Source: Megamonas sp. UBA1796
GTDB lineage: Bacteria > Bacillota > Negativicutes > Selenomonadales > Selenomonadaceae
Reading direction: 5' to 3'
Length of the DNA: 64,000 nucleotides
Assembly (NCBI GenBank): GCA_002319795.1
Contig: DCFU01000046.1
Span: 94,037 to 158,036 of the forward strand
This document shows, piece after piece, positions 37,039 through 45,980 of this stretch. The translations under genes were made by a program, and so were the position numbers. Below the pieces are notes generated by a model. That model did not search any database. It was not told the origin of the DNA and worked only from the letters and a program-made list of their open reading frames with translations. Each line of letters starts with the position of its first letter. Position 1 is the first letter of the stretch.

Positions 37039-38157
37039 CTATTTTAAGTACTGGGCAGAATCAGTGTATTCCATTTTGAGTGCTTCTGCCACAGCTTTGT
37101 TGGTTACCTTCCCGTCAATGACATTGATACCGTTGGCGAGTCCAGGATCGGCGAGACAGGCTTTTTTGTAGCCGAGTGAAGCGATCTTCAATGCATATGG
37201 CAAAGTGGCATTTGTCAGAGCCAGCGTTGAGGTACGTGCCACAGCACCCGGAATATTGGCTACAGAATAATGGATTACGCCGTATTTGGTGAAGGTCGGA
37301 TTTTCGTGTGTGGTACAATGGTCGCAAGTCACAATGGAACCGCCCTGGTCAATGGCCACATCAACGATAACGGAACCCGGACGCATGGTCTTGACCATTT
37401 CTTCAGAGACCAGTTTTGGTGCTTTAGCACCAGGCACTAATACAGACCCGATCAAAAGATCGGCTTTTTTTACCCATTCGGCAATATGATAGCTGTTTGA
37501 CATGATGGTAGTTGCTCTGCCGCCGAAAATATCATCGAGATAGCGCAGACGGTCGATGCACAAATCAAGGATGGTAACGCGTGCACCAAGCCCGAGTGCC
37601 ATTTTTGCAGCATTCGTACCAACGATGCCACCGCCGACGATGACCACCTGCCCAGGCGCTACGCCGCTCACGCCGCCCAATAACGTACCTTCACCGCCAT
37701 ATTGGCTTTCCAGAAGCTGCGCGCCCAGCTGGATTGACATGCGGCCAGCAATTTCACTCATCGGAGCCAGCAAAGGCAGCGTATGGTTTGGTCCGATGAT
37801 GGTTTCATAAGCGATGCCGACAACTTTATGTTTGAGCAGAGCTTTGGTAAGCTCTGGTTCCGGAGCGAGATGTAAGTAAGTAAAGAGAATTTGTCCTTCA
37901 TGGAACAGATCGTATTCTTCTGCTAATGGTTCCTTTACTTTGATGATCATTTCGGAGCGGTCAAACAGTTCTTTTTTGCTGCGGACGATTTGTGCACCCG
38001 TCGATAAATAGCTTTCATCCTTGAAGCCGCTGCCGCAGCCGCCATTTTTTTCGAGCAGTACCGTGTGCCCGGCCTTTACTAGCGCCTCAGCACCTGCCGG
38101 CGTGATTCCAATCCTGTTTTCATTATTTTTGATTTCTTTCGCTACACCGATAATCAT
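37039..38157 (-). CDS. ald: Alanine dehydrogenase
   Basis: The 372-residue protein has the N-terminal pyruvate site (Arg15, Lys73/75 in IIKVKEP, His96 in YLHLAPE) and the NAD-binding GGGIVGTNAA near residue 174. It converts L-alanine to pyruvate, NADH and ammonia, or the reverse. GGGAGGAA precedes the ATG. A sigma-54 type promoter lies 49 nt upstream and the divergent gene encodes a sigma-54 activator, so alanine or another amino acid is likely to induce it. Confidence 0.95.
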   Translation of the reverse strand: MIIGVAKEIKNNENRIGITPAGAEALVKAGHTVLLEKNGGCGSGFKDESYLSTGAQIVRSKKELFDRSEMIIKVKEPLAEEYDLFHEGQILFTYLHLAPEPELTKALLKHKVVGIAYETIIGPNHTLPLLAPMSEIAGRMSIQLGAQLLESQYGGEGTLLGGVSGVAPGQVVIVGGGIVGTNAAKMALGLGARVTILDLCIDRLRYLDDIFGGRATTIMSNSYHIAEWVKKADLLIGSVLVPGAKAPKLVSEEMVKTMRPGSVIVDVAIDQGGSIVTCDHCTTHENPTFTKYGVIHYSVANIPGAVARTSTLALTNATLPYALKIASLGYKKACLADPGLANGINVIDGKVTNKAVAEALKMEYTDSAQYLK

Positions 38158-38205
38158 AATTTATTCCTCCCATGTTTTGTAAATTTTCTTTCTGCCCTTA
38201 TATAT

Positions 38206-38222
38206 AGCATTTTCCGTGCCAA
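38206..38222 (-). promoter_or_regulatory. Sigma-54 (-24/-12) promoter of ald
   Basis: On the minus strand TTGGCACGGAAAATGCT matches the sigma-54 consensus YTGGCACGRNNNTTGCW at every fixed position but one (A for the first T of TTGC). Transcription would start near 38196, about 40 nt before the ald ATG. Confidence 0.8.
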
Positions 38223-38281
38223 GTATTGCACTCCCAAAAAACGGGAAATAAACCAGGCATTTTTGATTTTGGAACGAAAAT

Positions 38282-38332
38282 GTTACAAAAAGTGGAACAA
38301 ATTTGTTACAATGTGGCATAATTTCGTTACAA
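38282..38332. promoter_or_regulatory. Upstream activator repeats between ald and its activator gene
   Basis: GTTACAA occurs at 38282-38288, 38305-38311 and 38326-38332, spaced 23 and 21 bases (two helix turns). Between the first two lies the palindrome AACAAATTTGTT. Position 60-126 bases upstream of the -24/-12 promoter is right for an enhancer bound by the divergent activator. Confidence 0.6.
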
Positions 38333-38417
38333 AATGTGTTTTATCAGAATTATACACAAAAAAAGATTGAAAAAATTGCGGGAATGAGACAAAATAAATT
38401 TAAGGGAAGGTGAATAT

Positions 38418-39989
38418 ATGCGGATAAAAATAAAGAATGTGGACCGCTATGGTTTAGTATATGATGTATCACGGCTTTTGTTCGAAAAACATTTGAATAT
38501 ACTTTCTATGGAAGTCAAAAAGGACGTTATTTATTTGGAGACAGAGGACATCACCGCAGAAAAAGAAGCAGATTTGTTGTTGCAACTGAAAAATATTGCT
38601 AATGTCGAGGGAATCCATGCGGTTTTTCTGATGCCCCGCGAAGAAGAATTACAGAATTTAAAGATTGTTCTGGACGCGGTTCAGGAAGGCATCTTATCGA
38701 CAGACAGTGAAGGCTATGTCACTACGTATAATCCGGCGGCAGAAGCTATTTTACATATTACGCAGAGCGAAGCTCTGGGCAAAAAACTGACAGAAGTACT
38801 GCCTTGTTGTTCTTCCTTAATGGCTACGATCAAAGAAGGCAAAGAAGTCATTGACCAGGAGATTTTTTTCGCTGAAAAAGAAAGCCACTACCTCGTTTCC
38901 AGTTTTCCTATTTGTGATAAACAGAATAAACTGGTCGGCGGTGTGGCTGTCTTAAAAAGCATGGAAGATGCGCAAAGGATTTATCGGCGGTTCACAGAGC
39001 AGCCGGCCTTGGAATTCGAAAACATCTTTTACAAAAGCGAAGAAATGCAGCAGGTGGTCGCACTTGCCAAGCGCTATGCGGATGGAGATTCTACGATTCT
39101 GATTCGCGGAGAGACAGGAACCGGCAAGGAATTGTTTGCCCGGGCAATCCATCATGCTTCGCCGCGCAGGAAGGCTATTTTTTTGACCATCAACTGTGCA
39201 TCGATCCCGGAAACGCTGCTGGAAAGTGAGCTTTTCGGCTATGAAGAAGGCAGCTTTACCGGAGGAAGAAAGGGCGGCAAGCCTGGCCTGTTTGAACTCG
39301 CCAATAATGGTTCCTTGTTCTTAGATGAAATTGGTGAACTCTCGACCCATGTACAGGCAAAGCTCTTACGCGTCCTGCAGGAACATAAAGTACGGCGAAT
39401 TGGCGGAAAAAATGAATTTCAGCTGGATGTGCGGATTATCGCAGCAACACATCGTAACTTGGAAATGATGATGGAACACAATGAGTTCCGGCGGGATCTG
39501 TATTATCGGCTGAATGTAATTCCTTTGCATCTGCCGCCATTACGGGCCCGAAAAGAAGATATTCCGTTTTTGGCACAAGTCTTTTTTGACAAACTGGCAG
39601 AAAAATCGCATCGGGAGCCTTATGAGATAAGCGGAGAGGTTTTTGAAAAACTACAAAACTATTCATGGCCGGGAAACATACGTGAGCTGGAAAATATTGT
39701 GGAACGCGCAGTCAATTTGACAGAAGACAGGCTGATTTATCCCGAGCATATTATATTTGACAGTGCCGAACAGCCTCTTCCCGAAGCAGCAAGCGCTCCA
39801 TCTAAAGCAGAAGAACGGCAAACCTTGAAGGAAATTCTGGAAGGTGTGGAGCGAAACGTTCTGGAAAATGTTATGAAGCAGCATGTCAGTTCTCGTTCCA
39901 TTGGTAAAATTCTGGGAATTTCCCATACCAGCGTAATTCGAAAAATGCAGTTTTATCATTTGGATGGGAAACTTAATAAGCCGAGCTGA
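38418..39989 (+). CDS. TyrR-like sigma-54-dependent activator (ACT-PAS-AAA+-HTH)
   Basis: The 523-residue protein has an N-terminal ACT-like domain (1-73), a PAS domain (about 77-185), an AAA+ sigma-54 interaction domain (about 200-440: Walker A GETGTGKE at 231-238, Walker B LFLDEIGE near 300-307) and a C-terminal HTH with SRSIGKILGISHTSVIRKM. The sigma-54 contact loop is GSFTGG (278-283) instead of GAFTGA. An ACT domain suggests an amino acid as signal. It is divergent from ald, which has a matching promoter. AAGGTG precedes the ATG. Confidence 0.88.
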   Translation: MRIKIKNVDRYGLVYDVSRLLFEKHLNILSMEVKKDVIYLETEDITAEKEADLLLQLKNIANVEGIHAVFLMPREEELQNLKIVLDAVQEGILSTDSEGYVTTYNPAAEAILHITQSEALGKKLTEVLPCCSSLMATIKEGKEVIDQEIFFAEKESHYLVSSFPICDKQNKLVGGVAVLKSMEDAQRIYRRFTEQPALEFENIFYKSEEMQQVVALAKRYADGDSTILIRGETGTGKELFARAIHHASPRRKAIFLTINCASIPETLLESELFGYEEGSFTGGRKGGKPGLFELANNGSLFLDEIGELSTHVQAKLLRVLQEHKVRRIGGKNEFQLDVRIIAATHRNLEMMMEHNEFRRDLYYRLNVIPLHLPPLRARKEDIPFLAQVFFDKLAEKSHREPYEISGEVFEKLQNYSWPGNIRELENIVERAVNLTEDRLIYPEHIIFDSAEQPLPEAASAPSKAEERQTLKEILEGVERNVLENVMKQHVSSRSIGKILGISHTSVIRKMQFYHLDGKLNKPS

Positions 39990-40019
39990 TAAGGCAGCAG
40001 CAGCTTCAGCAAAATCCAT

Positions 40020-40718
40020 CTATACACATTTGTTTTGGCTGGCTGCCATATAGTCCGCAAAGATCAGATAGATTGCCGCCGTGTCCTCTTCCACCTCCGG
40101 AATACGCGACTGCGCCTGATAAAACCGATTATCCACACGGTCATCATTCGTAGTCGACACCTCAAACAACGCAATATCGCCGCTTCCCGGCACGCCCTGC
40201 CACTGATGATACTGCCCCGGTACGAGCGTTATACTCTGCCCCGGCCTCAGGCACACAGTGCCGCCAGCCTCAACCTGCAGAACCTTCCCGTCAACCCGGA
40301 CCACTACCTCCGTATCGGCAAATTCGCCGTCTTTCGTCGAGTTGTACAGCGTTACGTTTAGGTTTCCACCGCCGCGGTTTATAATATCTTCCATCTTGTG
40401 CCAATGAAAATGAAACGGCAGAATCTGTCCGTCACGAACAAATAACAGCTTCTCACAATACGGCTTCGGATATTTCGCCTGCTGATTGAAATTCCCATTA
40501 CGAAACGTAAACACCGTCAGCCCGACATGGCTGTAATCCCCCGTTGCAAAATCCGTAACATCCCAGCCCAGCATCGTATCCGCCAGCTCGGCTTCATCCG
40601 TCGGTATATGCATCCACTCTTCCGGTGTATAATACGCAAAGGGCGGCAGAGGAATCCTGAATTCCTCTGCCGCTTTTATTGTATACGCAATAATCTCGTT
40701 AATCTCTGATCTTTTCAT
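40020..40718 (-). CDS. D-lyxose ketol-isomerase family protein
   Basis: The 232-residue cupin-fold protein matches the D-lyxose/D-mannose isomerase family: metal-site His103 and His105 with Glu110 in HFHWHKMED, and the late PGQYHQWQG with another His. The family interconverts D-lyxose and D-xylulose or mannose and fructose. The start at 40718 follows AAGGAAG. It is the last gene of the fructose-type PTS operon. How a free-sugar isomerase fits with a phosphorylating transporter is not clear. Confidence 0.8.
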   Translation of the reverse strand: MKRSEINEIIAYTIKAAEEFRIPLPPFAYYTPEEWMHIPTDEAELADTMLGWDVTDFATGDYSHVGLTVFTFRNGNFNQQAKYPKPYCEKLLFVRDGQILPFHFHWHKMEDIINRGGGNLNVTLYNSTKDGEFADTEVVVRVDGKVLQVEAGGTVCLRPGQSITLVPGQYHQWQGVPGSGDIALFEVSTTNDDRVDNRFYQAQSRIPEVEEDTAAIYLIFADYMAASQNKCV

Positions 40719-40773
40719 TATCAGCACTTCCTTTTTATTTTTCTAAAATTCACTCTGTCAGAGAGCGTACCTT

Positions 40774-41826
40774 TCAGGGCTCTATAGAAAACGCATAGGT
40801 CGTACAACTGTCATAGGGCTTCTCTTTAGTAATGAGCACCGTCTCCGGCTGTGCGGAGTGAATCCGGTCCGGCATCGCCTGCGTCTCGAGTGTTACACCA
40901 GCGTGTGGCTTCAGCTCCCCTTGTTCCAGTCGATACGCCTGCGGAACTTTGTTGCAGGTATACACCACTACGGCCTCTTCGGACGTTTTCACCGCCACCC
41001 GGATGCCGCTGGTTTCTTCATAGAGCACCAAGTCTTCCCTGCTGTTTTTATTCAGCAAAAACGCATGATCATACCCGCCCTGAACCACATCCAGCTGCGG
41101 ATGCCCGCACATACCATACTGTCCGATCTGCCGCCCTCCGGCAAAATCAAACACTTCGTCTGTGGCAGTTTCGATATACACTCCGGTCGGCAGCGTTTCT
41201 CCGTCCACACAGGCAACCCTGTCTGCCTGAATCTGCAGACCATGCGCCAAAACATCACGGTGCTGCCAAGCCCCGGCCAGATTGAAATACGTATGATTCG
41301 TCATATTGCAGATTGTCGGCACATCGGTCTCCACATGATACTCGATTCGCCACACATTATCGTCCGACAACGTATACACAACGCACACATCCAAATCGCC
41401 CGGATACCCGTCATGGCTTTTATCCTGCAGGCGAAGCTCCAGCCGGTCCCGCCCGTTCTCTTCTATGGGCTTCACCGTCCAAAACCTGTGATGGAAGCCG
41501 CTGGTTCCGCCATGCAGATGCTGCCTGCCTTCATTTCTTTCCAGCAGATGCAGTTTGCCATCATCCAGACAAAACGCACCCTGTTTTATCCGGCCTGCAA
41601 CCCGTCCGATGATGGCGCCAAAAAACATCGGATTTTCTTCATAGAGGGAAATATCCCCATAGCTCACGACCCGATTATCCTCTTTCCCTGTCTTATCCGC
41701 AAATACAAGCCGCCGCACAACCCCGCCATAGTTCAGTATCGCAAGCTCCATCCCATTCTTATTGCGCATTGTATACTGATCTGCCAATCCTTGGGCAAAC
41801 GCAGCTACTCTCTCCTGGCAAATCAC
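40774..41826 (-). CDS. galM: Aldose 1-epimerase (mutarotase)
   Basis: The 350-residue beta-sandwich protein has the family residues GRVAGRI, His in NHTYFNL near residue 176 and the late GYDHAFLL. It interconverts alpha and beta anomers of sugars. It starts with GTG at 41826 after AAAGGAGGAG. It lies between the PTS IIC gene and the isomerase gene; a G-C hairpin (41884-41916) lies in the 115-nt gap before it. Confidence 0.9.
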   Translation of the reverse strand: MICQERVAAFAQGLADQYTMRNKNGMELAILNYGGVVRRLVFADKTGKEDNRVVSYGDISLYEENPMFFGAIIGRVAGRIKQGAFCLDDGKLHLLERNEGRQHLHGGTSGFHHRFWTVKPIEENGRDRLELRLQDKSHDGYPGDLDVCVVYTLSDDNVWRIEYHVETDVPTICNMTNHTYFNLAGAWQHRDVLAHGLQIQADRVACVDGETLPTGVYIETATDEVFDFAGGRQIGQYGMCGHPQLDVVQGGYDHAFLLNKNSREDLVLYEETSGIRVAVKTSEEAVVVYTCNKVPQAYRLEQGELKPHAGVTLETQAMPDRIHSAQPETVLITKEKPYDSCTTYAFSIEP

Positions 41827-41941
41827 GTCATCTCCTCCTTTGCTTTCCTAACACATCCCACCACAGCGATACGGTTATAGAAGCAGCCCGGTCAAACGTT
41901 AGGTTCCGCCGGGCTGTCTCAAAATACCGTTCTGCCTGCCG

Positions 41942-43027
41942 TCAGCCCGAGATTTTAATACTGTCCAGATTCAATTCCTTTTCAGTTTCCGGCTCATCCG
42001 AATCTGCCAGCGGCGTTCTTTTCAAAAACTGCAGCAGCACGGCAAACACTGCCGAGCCTATAAGCAGACTCGTTACCCAAAGTTCCGGATGGCTGATGCC
42101 GGCCAGAGCGAAAAAGCCTCCAGCCGGAACCGTAGAAGCACAATCCCAGTACATCGTCAGCGCACCATCTACAGCGGCGCCTGCCCCTGTACAAATCGTA
42201 ATACGCACCAGATCGTTCAAAATAATCGGATAAGACCCCTCGGTTATCTGGCAGCACCCCATGAGAAAAGCCGACTTCAGCGCATTGACTTCCTGCGTCG
42301 AATAAATGTTTTTGTGCAGCACGCGGCTGAGGAAGTATCCCATCGTCAAACCAAAAGGAGCAATCATCGACGCTGAAATCAACGTGGCAATCGGTGCGCC
42401 AATCCCCTGTGTCATGAGACTCAGCACAAAGACAAAAACCACTTTATTAATCGGCCCGCCATAATCAATCGAAGATAATATCCCCAAAATCACACCCAGC
42501 ACGAGGATGGATGTCCCGCCCTGTAGGCTCATGAGCAGGGTAGAAATCCCATCCGTCAGGGCAATGATGGGCAGCCCGACAACATATTCCATAAAAATAC
42601 CGACAAGTATCGTGGCCAACAGCGGCAGGATCATCTGCGGCACCAGCCCCTCGGCAAAGGCCGGGACCCGAATCACCCTTTTCAGGTAATTTACCACCCA
42701 GCCGCCAAGATACCCCGTCAGCAGGCCGCCCAAAAAGCCAAAGCCATTCGCTTTGCAGAGCAGACCCAGCAGAAAGCCCGGCGCAAGCCCCGGACGATCC
42801 GCAATGGAATACGCAATAAACGTAGAAATAAATACCGGCAATAATCCCAGGCCGTCACCACCCAGTGTCGTGAGTGCATCCGGAACAGAAAATCCGGCCC
42901 GGTAATCCGTTATCGTATGTCCGCCAAAAATATTCCCGATTACCATGAGCATCCCCGCGGCACAAACATAAGGAATCATATAAGATATACCTGTCATCGC
43001 ATGTTTTCGTAACTCTAAGGATTTCAT
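41942..43027 (-). CDS. PTS fructose-family IIC membrane subunit
   Basis: The 361-residue protein has about nine or ten membrane segments and fructose-type IIC features: GISYMIPYVCAAGMLM at the start, PGLAPGFLLG, GFLGGLLTGYLGG, and the substrate-loop motif ITEGSYPIIL. It forms the channel of a PTS whose IIB and IIA are separate downstream-named genes in the same operon. The ATG at 43027 follows GGGGAGG; the longer frame does not. Sugar specificity is not readable from sequence. Confidence 0.88.
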   Translation of the reverse strand: MKSLELRKHAMTGISYMIPYVCAAGMLMVIGNIFGGHTITDYRAGFSVPDALTTLGGDGLGLLPVFISTFIAYSIADRPGLAPGFLLGLLCKANGFGFLGGLLTGYLGGWVVNYLKRVIRVPAFAEGLVPQMILPLLATILVGIFMEYVVGLPIIALTDGISTLLMSLQGGTSILVLGVILGILSSIDYGGPINKVVFVFVLSLMTQGIGAPIATLISASMIAPFGLTMGYFLSRVLHKNIYSTQEVNALKSAFLMGCCQITEGSYPIILNDLVRITICTGAGAAVDGALTMYWDCASTVPAGGFFALAGISHPELWVTSLLIGSAVFAVLLQFLKRTPLADSDEPETEKELNLDSIKISG

Positions 43028-43046
43028 GCATCGATCCTCCCCATTT

Positions 43047-43358
43047 TTATTTTTTTGCAATCTCTTCCAGCTTTTTGAGCAAAGCATTCGACGAATGAAT
43101 CGCTACCTCGGTAGGAACCTCAATCATCTTCTTACCCGCAAAACGCTCTTTTCCCTTAATCTTAATATCCACCGCCAGAACCACCAGATCCGCTTCTGCA
43201 ATCTGTTCTCCGGTCAGCTCATACTCCGTTCCAATCGTCCCCTGCGTTTCCAAATGAATCGCATGCCCTGCCTTCTCTGCCGCTTTGATTAGCTTTTCTC
43301 TTGCAATATACGTATGTGCAATTCCAGCCACACAAGCCGTTATCCCCACAATCTTCAT
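43047..43358 (-). CDS. PTS fructose-family IIB subunit
   Basis: The 103-residue domain has the phospho-accepting Cys9 in ITACVAGIAHTYIA, where most relatives have ACPTGIAHT. It passes phosphate from IIA to the incoming sugar. It lies 19 nt before IIC and 57 nt after the aldolase gene. Confidence 0.93.
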   Translation of the reverse strand: MKIVGITACVAGIAHTYIAREKLIKAAEKAGHAIHLETQGTIGTEYELTGEQIAEADLVVLAVDIKIKGKERFAGKKMIEVPTEVAIHSSNALLKKLEEIAKK

Positions 43359-43415
43359 CCTTCTTCACCTCCTGCACGCGGGCTGTCTGCTTACCCAAAG
43401 TCACTCTGTGCCTGC

Positions 43416-44285
43416 TTACCCGGCAAAATATTTTACTTTATCCATATCATTGAAGAGCTTCATCTTCTCCTCGATGGTCGCACGGCAGAGACGTATACAC
43501 GATGGATAAATCACATTCGGTTCCCGTTCGAAACCCGTTTCCTCCAAATACTTCTGCACCCCCGTCATAAAGCTGAACTTGATATCACTTGAAATATTGA
43601 TCTTCGTAATCCCCAGCTTTACCGACTCCGCGATTTCCTTATCCGGATTGCTCGACCCGCCATGCAGCACCAGCGGAACCGTAACACCCTGGCGGATTTC
43701 AGGAATAAGACCCAGTTTCAGCTTGGAAACGAAACCCTTGGGATAAATGCCATGCGCCGTCCCCACGGCTACAGCCAAAGAATCAACACCCGTTTCTTCA
43801 ACAAACGTTTTGGCATCTTCCGGATTTGTATAAATAATTTCTGTCGTACCATGCTCAATCGAGTTCCCCGTCTGTCCAATCGTTCCCAGTTCCCCTTCGA
43901 CCGATACCCCTACTGCATGTGCCGCTTCCACAACCTTCTGCGTCAGCGCAACGTTTTCCGCAAAAGGCAGCTGCGAGCCATCAATCATAACCGAGGTGAA
44001 GCCGAGCTGGATGGCATGGATGCATTGCGCATAGCTTGCTCCATGATCCAGATGCAGAACCATTGGAACCTTACTATGATTGGCCTCATAAAGCACACTG
44101 GCAACAAAGCTGTCCCGCAAAAATGTCAGCTCATCCGGATGAATCGCCATGATGACAGGTGCCTGCTTCTCCTCAGCACTCTCCATCATAGCCGTCAGCA
44201 GTTGCCCACTGCCCGCATTAAAAGCCGGTACGGCAAATCGGTGTTCCTGCGCTACCTTCAACATTTCCTTCATGGTAATTAACAT
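43416..44285 (-). CDS. Class II ketose-bisphosphate aldolase family protein
   Basis: The 289-residue protein has zinc ligands His81, His178 and His208 and the catalytic Asp80 in LHLDHG, and GTAHGIYP, in the FbaA/GatY/KbaY pattern. It should split a ketose phosphate to dihydroxyacetone phosphate and an aldehyde. AAGGAGCG precedes the ATG at 44285. It sits between IIA and IIB of the PTS operon, and no 1-phosphofructokinase gene is nearby, so it may act directly on a ketose-1-phosphate. Confidence 0.88.
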   Translation of the reverse strand: MLITMKEMLKVAQEHRFAVPAFNAGSGQLLTAMMESAEEKQAPVIMAIHPDELTFLRDSFVASVLYEANHSKVPMVLHLDHGASYAQCIHAIQLGFTSVMIDGSQLPFAENVALTQKVVEAAHAVGVSVEGELGTIGQTGNSIEHGTTEIIYTNPEDAKTFVEETGVDSLAVAVGTAHGIYPKGFVSKLKLGLIPEIRQGVTVPLVLHGGSSNPDKEIAESVKLGITKINISSDIKFSFMTGVQKYLEETGFEREPNVIYPSCIRLCRATIEEKMKLFNDMDKVKYFAG

Positions 44286-44340
44286 AATCAAACGCTCCTT
44301 TTTTATAAACAACTCTTTTTGTCAAACAATTCTTTTACAA

Positions 44341-44799
44341 CTACATACGCTGAGACAACAATCGTATAACTTCGCTTTTGTCCTTCGTTACTAAGAGCCT
44401 TGCCAGCGTATCATCATCTGCCAGAGCCATCGCAACCTGCGCCAGCAGCTTCAAATGCAGTGTTGCCGTATCCGCATTTCGCACAGCAAAAAGAATAACC
44501 ACCTGCACCGGCTCATCATCCGGTGTTTCCCAAGCCAGCTTATTTTCCGTCCGGCCAAAAGCAATCGACGTCACCTGCACGGCATCCGACTTCCCATGCG
44601 GGATGGCAATATGCTGACCCAAGCCTGTTTTGCCTTCGCTTTCGCGAAGATAGACATCTTGGATAAAAACGGTCGGATTGCTCACATATCCCTCTTTGTA
44701 GAGACACTCCGTCAGCTCTTGTATTGCTTCTTCTTTTGTTCTTGCCTGCATATTCAGTTGAATCAGATTTTCATTCAGGATATTTGCAATATCCACCAC
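44341..44799 (-). CDS. PTS fructose-family IIA subunit
   Basis: The 152-residue domain has the phospho-accepting His68 in GQHIAIPHGKS. It starts with GTG at 44799, seven bases after GGGGAGG; the longer frame begins in a region without a ribosome site. It is the first gene of the operon IIA, aldolase, IIB, IIC, mutarotase, isomerase. Confidence 0.88.
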   Translation of the reverse strand: MVDIANILNENLIQLNMQARTKEEAIQELTECLYKEGYVSNPTVFIQDVYLRESEGKTGLGQHIAIPHGKSDAVQVTSIAFGRTENKLAWETPDDEPVQVVILFAVRNADTATLHLKLLAQVAMALADDDTLARLLVTKDKSEVIRLLSQRM

Positions 44800-45370
44800 A
44801 GAACCACCTCCCCATCTACATTCTTTTTCTGATTGCTTCCTTCCATGCCCCTGCTGCCTGTTCCACCAGGGCCTACCTACGTACTCGCCCACATCACCTC
44901 CCCGGCTATCTCTGCCATCCGGACTGTCTTTTATGAAATGAAAATAAACAAATGACTCTATCTTGGCCGAATCTTCTGTTTATTTTTACTATCGGACACC
45001 TTGTTCTGCATTTTCAGCCTGCCTGCTTCGTGGTATAATATTTTAAGAATCAGCAAAGGTCTGCCAACATTTGCTAAAAATCAGTTATTTGATCATCCTA
45101 TCATCACGATGCATAGAACTGCTGTCTATGAAGCTTTTTGTGATGCCTTATTTTCTGTACCACAAAATAAACAAGGGCGCCACGACTCATCTCCTCCCTT
45201 TGATTCGACCGCGAACAACAAAATGCAAAAAACCTCTCCATATGAACCAACACAACTTCTGTTTCAATAACCTGCATGATACTGCAATATTTTGTTCAAC
45301 AGCATAATGCCTTCCTTATTACAAATAATTACCAGAACTTTTTCTGTTTGTGCTTTGGTTACACTTTACT
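44800..45370. other. Gene-poor region before the XRE array
   Basis: About 570 bases without a recognisable gene. It should hold the promoter of the PTS operon on the minus strand. At 45011-45053 lies one copy of a 43-bp repeat with an extended -10 box (TGGTATAAT), whose second copy is at 46252-46294. Nothing else is recognised. Confidence 0.45.
45011..45053 (+). repeat. 43-bp repeat with extended -10 box, copy 1
   Basis: Shares TTTTCAG, then GCTTCGTG 14 bases later, then TATAATA, TTTA and GAAT with 46252-46294 in the same spacing. TGGTATAAT at 45031-45039 is an extended -10 box, so it may be a promoter for a short transcript. Confidence 0.5.
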
Positions 45371-45450
45371 ATATGTGATTTTAAATCACATATTTATTAT
45401 AAGTTAGACTAAATTGGATGTCAATACAAATGTTATTTTAAATCACATAC
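45371..45450. promoter_or_regulatory. Operator pair of XRE gene 1
   Basis: A 23-base palindrome at 45371-45393 has arms ATATGTGATTT and AAATCACATAT around one base. A second partial copy at 45431-45450 contains TTTTAAATCACATA. Both lie within 110 bases of the XRE start. The sequence differs from the operators of the next three genes. Confidence 0.7.
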
Positions 45451-45478
45451 ATGAGTCTCATAAAGGGGATGATTTTCA

Positions 45479-45862
45479 ATGAGTATTGGAAAAACACTGC
45501 GGAAACTGCGCTCTGATAAAAAGTTGACACAAAAAGACTTAGCGGATATTTTGCATATAACAAGAACTACATATGTAAAATACGAAACGGATTCGATTAA
45601 GTTAAGCTTCGAGAAAGCATCTGAACTTGCTACTTTTTTTAAAATAACAACGGATGAACTTCTTGAAACCCAACCTGCAAAAACACTCCCATCATCATCA
45701 AGTTCAGACAACGAGCCTCATATTGTAGATCTTATGAACATTCTTGACCAACCAGAAATTGTTTTTCATGGTACCACCTACAAGTTAAACGAAAATATCC
45801 GAGGAAAAATAGTGACTTCATTAGAAAACATATTGCAATCATTCAATAGTAATTTAGATTAG
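45479..45862 (+). CDS. XRE-family repressor 1 (127 aa)
   Basis: An N-terminal Cro/CI-type helix-turn-helix (about 5-62, LTQKDLADILHITRTTYVKYE) is followed by a Ser-rich linker and a 45-residue tail of unknown role. AAAGGGG lies before the ATG. It is the first of four co-directional XRE genes in 1.9 kb. Its own palindromic operators upstream suggest self-repression. There is no other gene in its transcription unit that I can see. Confidence 0.85.
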   Translation: MSIGKTLRKLRSDKKLTQKDLADILHITRTTYVKYETDSIKLSFEKASELATFFKITTDELLETQPAKTLPSSSSSDNEPHIVDLMNILDQPEIVFHGTTYKLNENIRGKIVTSLENILQSFNSNLD

Positions 45863-45896
45863 AAAGACAAAACATATCACTTTCACCTCCCTGTAG

Positions 45897-45946
45897 AACG
45901 CTATATTTAGCGTATAGTCAGATTGTAAAACGTTCTTTTTAGCGTG
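45897..45946. promoter_or_regulatory. Operator pair of XRE gene 2
   Basis: AACGCTATATTTAGCGTA (45897-45914) and AACGTTCTTTTTAGCGTG (45929-45946) are 18-base copies of an imperfect palindrome, 32 bases apart, just upstream of the second XRE gene. Confidence 0.65.
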
Positions 45947-45980
45947 TAAAGTATACGAATGAAAATAAGGAGGATGAACT

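Noticed and set aside
38282..38332. Three GTTACAA repeats considered as a small CRISPR-like array
   Set aside because: Repeats are only 7 bases and spaced by helix turns; no cas genes nearby. An activator-binding region fits better.
41884..41916. G-C hairpin between the PTS IIC and mutarotase genes considered as a terminator
   Set aside because: No T-run follows on the minus strand; an mRNA-stabilising or processing hairpin is as likely.
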